From Saccharina japonica (lineage: Eukaryota; Sar; Phaeophyceae; Laminariales; Laminariaceae), in the NCBI GenBank assembly GCA_008828725.1, contig MEHQ01003528.1:29604-93603 (forward strand): 64,000 nt of DNA, in the 5' to 3' direction. Below the pieces are notes generated by a model that saw only the letters and a list, made by a program, of their open reading frames with translations, was not told where the DNA came from and searched no databases. Position numbers and translations under genes: made by a program. Positions 61,856-64,000 of this stretch are shown here, one piece after another. Within the stretch, counting starts at the first letter, position 1. Each line of letters begins with the position of its first letter.

Positions 61856-64000
61856 GGAGGATAAGCTCCCATCCCCGGATCAGATATCCCTCCATATCTC
61901 TACAACTCCGACCAACCGGGGACAAAAACGGCGATTTCCCGGGTCGACACTGCCCCGCACGGTATGGAAACCCCACCACCATCAGTTGGTCACTGATCGG
62001 CTGAGGCTCAGGGAGCCAGCGGCACCCGGGGACGATAAGTTCCCATCCCCGGGTCAGAAATCCTTCCTTACATCTACAACTCCAACGACCTGGGGACGCA
62101 AACGGACATCCCCCTGTTCAATACCGCCTCACAAGGTGTGGAAACCCCAATACCACGGGAACATTCAGTAGTGGACAAACACTGTTAGTGGATCTTCCTA
62201 AGGTAGCTAATTAGGCACTCTAATTGGCCAAGCAAGCACTGACCACTGGCTTAGGGTTCGAGTTAGGGTTAGGGTTAGGGTTCGATCTGAGGGTCAACAT
62301 ACTACTACCAAGACAAAACCCCCATTTTAAAGATCCACTATCACCCTTTGTCCACCCCTCGGAACATTTACCATTTACGGTTGCCTGGCCCTCATAGAGC
62401 CAGCCTGCGGCGAGAGTTGCTCCTCGGGGCAACGTCGAAGTCCCGCCGCACCAGGGGATGATAACGTCCCATCCCCGGGTCATGAATCCTTCCATACATC
62501 TACGACTTCAACAACCCGGGGACAAAAACGGAAATCCCCCGGGTCGATACCGCCCCGCAAGGTGTGGAACCCCCACCACCATTGGCTGATTGATGATTTT
62601 GCTGGGGCGCTGGAGTTCATAGAGCCAGCACGCAGCGAGAGTTGCCCCTCAGGGCAACAGCGAGGTCCCGCCGCACCCGGGGATGATATGATCCCATCCC
62701 CGGGTCAGAAATCCTTCCATACATCTACAACTCCAACGACCCGGGGACGCAAACGGACATCCCCCCGGTCGATACCGCCTCGCAAGGTGTGGACACCCCA
62801 ATACCACGGGAACATTTTCGGTTGCCTGGCCCCCTCATAGAGCCAGCGTGCGGCGAGAGTTGCCCCTCGGGGCAACGTCGAAGTCCCGCCGCACCCGGGG
62901 ATGATAACGTCCCATCCCCGGGTTATAACTACTTCCATGCATCTACAAATCCAACAACCCGGGGGGACAAAAACGGACATCCCCCGGGTCGATACCGCCC
63001 CGCAAGGTGTGGAAACCCCACCACCACTGGCTGATTGCTGATTTTGCTGGGCGCTGGAGTTTATAGAGCCAGCACGCAGCGAGAGTTGCCCCTCGGGGCA
63101 ACAGTGAGGTCCCGCCGCACCCGGGGATGATATGATCACATCCCCGGTTCAGAAATCCTCCCATAAATCTACAACTCCAACGACCCGGGGACGTAAACGG
63201 ACATTCCCCGGTTCGATACCGACTCACAAGGTGTGGAAACCCCAATACCACGGGAACATTTTTCGGTTGCCTGGTCCTCATAGAGCCAGCGTGCGGCAAG
63301 AGTTGCCCCTCGGGGCAACGCCGAAGTCCCGCCGCACCCGGGGACGATAACTTCTTTTCCCCGGGTCATGAATCCTTTCATACATTTACAGCTCCAACAA
63401 CCCGGGGACGAAAACAGACATCCCCCGGGTCGATACCGCCCCGCAAGGTGTGGAAACCCCACCATTACTGGCTGGTTGCTGATTTGGCTGGGGCACTGAA
63501 GTTCATAGAGCCAGCACGCACCGAGAGTTTCCCCTCGGAGCAACAGCGAGGTTCCGCCGCACGCGGGGATGATATTATCCCATCCCCGGGTCAGAATTCC
63601 TTCCGTACATTACCAACTCCAACTACCCGGGGACGCAAACGGACATCCCCCGGGTCGATACCGCCTCACAAGGTGTGGAAACCTCAATACCAAGGGAACA
63701 TTTACGGTTGCTTGACCCTCATAGAGCCAGCGTGCGGCGAGAATTGCCTCTTGGTGCAACGTCGAAGTCCCGCTGCACCCGGGGATGATAACTTCCTATC
63801 CCCGGGTCATAAGTCCTCCCATAAATCTGCAAGTTCAACAACCCGGGGACGAAAACAGACATCCCCCGGTTCGATACCGCCCCGCAAGGTGTGGAAACCC
63901 CACCACCACTGGCTGATTGCTGATTTGGCTGAGCGCTCGAGTTCATAAAGCCAGCACGCAGCGAGAGTTTCCCCTCGGAGCAACAGCGAGGTTCCGCCGC
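61856..64000 (-). repeat. ~220-bp hairpin satellite array, minus orientation, runs off window
   Basis: The same unit as 9890-12540 on the opposite strand: GTTGCCCCTCGGGGCAAC-type hairpins near 62419, 62641, 62860, 63085, 63303, 63526, 63745 and 63967 (spacing 218-225 bp), with the same alternating unit types. The unit next to the tail is the same variant with TGAGGCTCAGGGAGCCAG. The array is cut by the window edge. Confidence 0.92.
62166..62360 (+). mobile_element. hAT-like MITE, copy 3 (195 bp), inserted in array
   Basis: CAGTAGTGGACAAACACTGT at the left and GTCCACCCCTC at the right, with GGAACATT perfectly duplicated (62158-62165, 62361-62368). Other array units read CGGGAACATTTACGG uninterrupted. 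The interior has TTAGGGTTAGGGTTAGGGTT (62260-62282 area) and CACTGACCACTGGC, shared with copies 1 and 2, but lacks ~120 bp of their middle. Confidence 0.9.

Noticed and set aside
62250..62285. telomere or subtelomere
   Set aside because: The TTAGGG run is only about four units and sits inside a 195-bp MITE with its own target duplication.
1..64000. undescribed defence, secretion or biosynthetic system
   Set aside because: No gene cluster with related functions is visible; nearly all supported features are transposons or non-coding repeats.

Overview
This is a stretch of nuclear eukaryotic DNA made almost entirely of repeats. No rRNA gene, bacterial-style operon or convincing single-copy host gene could be identified. 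The evidence is layered insertion of eukaryotic transposable elements: a Ty3/Gypsy retrotransposon, an APE-type LINE, tRNA-headed SINEs, and many non-autonomous DNA transposons with terminal inverted repeats (TIRs) and target-site duplications (TSDs). There are also satellite and minisatellite arrays and abundant CAG/CTG and GTAC-rich simple sequence. The species cannot be fixed by reading alone. The repeat texture would suit a repeat-rich algal or other protist genome (a brown alga is a guess), but that is inference.

Layout. 0-10 kb: a 513-bp tandem duplication with one copy split by a 1,010-bp TIR element (TA TSD), a SINE at 4.27 kb, and an 834-bp MULE-like element at 8.9 kb. 9.9-12.85 kb: an array of ~220-bp hairpin-rich repeats with a defined tail ending in (CAGA)n. 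The same array and tail recur in reverse orientation from 61.56 kb to the window end. 13-23 kb: a minus-strand Ty3/Gypsy element in the order gag, protease, RT-RNase H, integrase and a chromodomain-like C-terminus. It carries frameshifts, and its gag is split by an inserted, partly palindromic segment. 23.6-25 kb: a second MULE-like element with the same TIR family and a perfect 9-bp TSD.

26.8-41.4 kb: nested DNA transposons. Three relatives of one PIF/Harbinger-like family (TIR GGGCC..., 3-bp TSD), a 1.77-kb hAT-like element (8-bp TSD), hAT-like MITEs containing TTAGGG motifs, a mariner-like MITE (TA TSD), a 1.36-kb TIR element with a SINE inside it, and a ~180-bp repeat that serves as their target. 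A hAT-type end lies at 40.1 kb and a BED-finger protein fragment at 40.4-41.0 kb.

41.4-49.4 kb: a LINE with AP endonuclease and RT, inactivated by two in-frame stop codons and frameshifts. Its 3' part and ~1.3 kb of following sequence are present as two ~2.15-kb arms of an inverted repeat around a 776-bp spacer. One outer edge lies beside an ambiguous base. 49.5-61.5 kb: dispersed repeats, minisatellites, CGGTAA/CGGGA-rich tracts, a ~295-bp tandem triplication and simple CAG sequence.

Functionally this is a transposon graveyard rather than a pathway. Its main value is the internal record: several insertions can be compared with unoccupied paralogous sites in the same window, which gives TSD lengths and relative insertion order. 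I found no undescribed defence or metabolic system. The least ordinary structures are the paired inverted hairpin-repeat arrays, the LINE palindrome and the rearranged gag.
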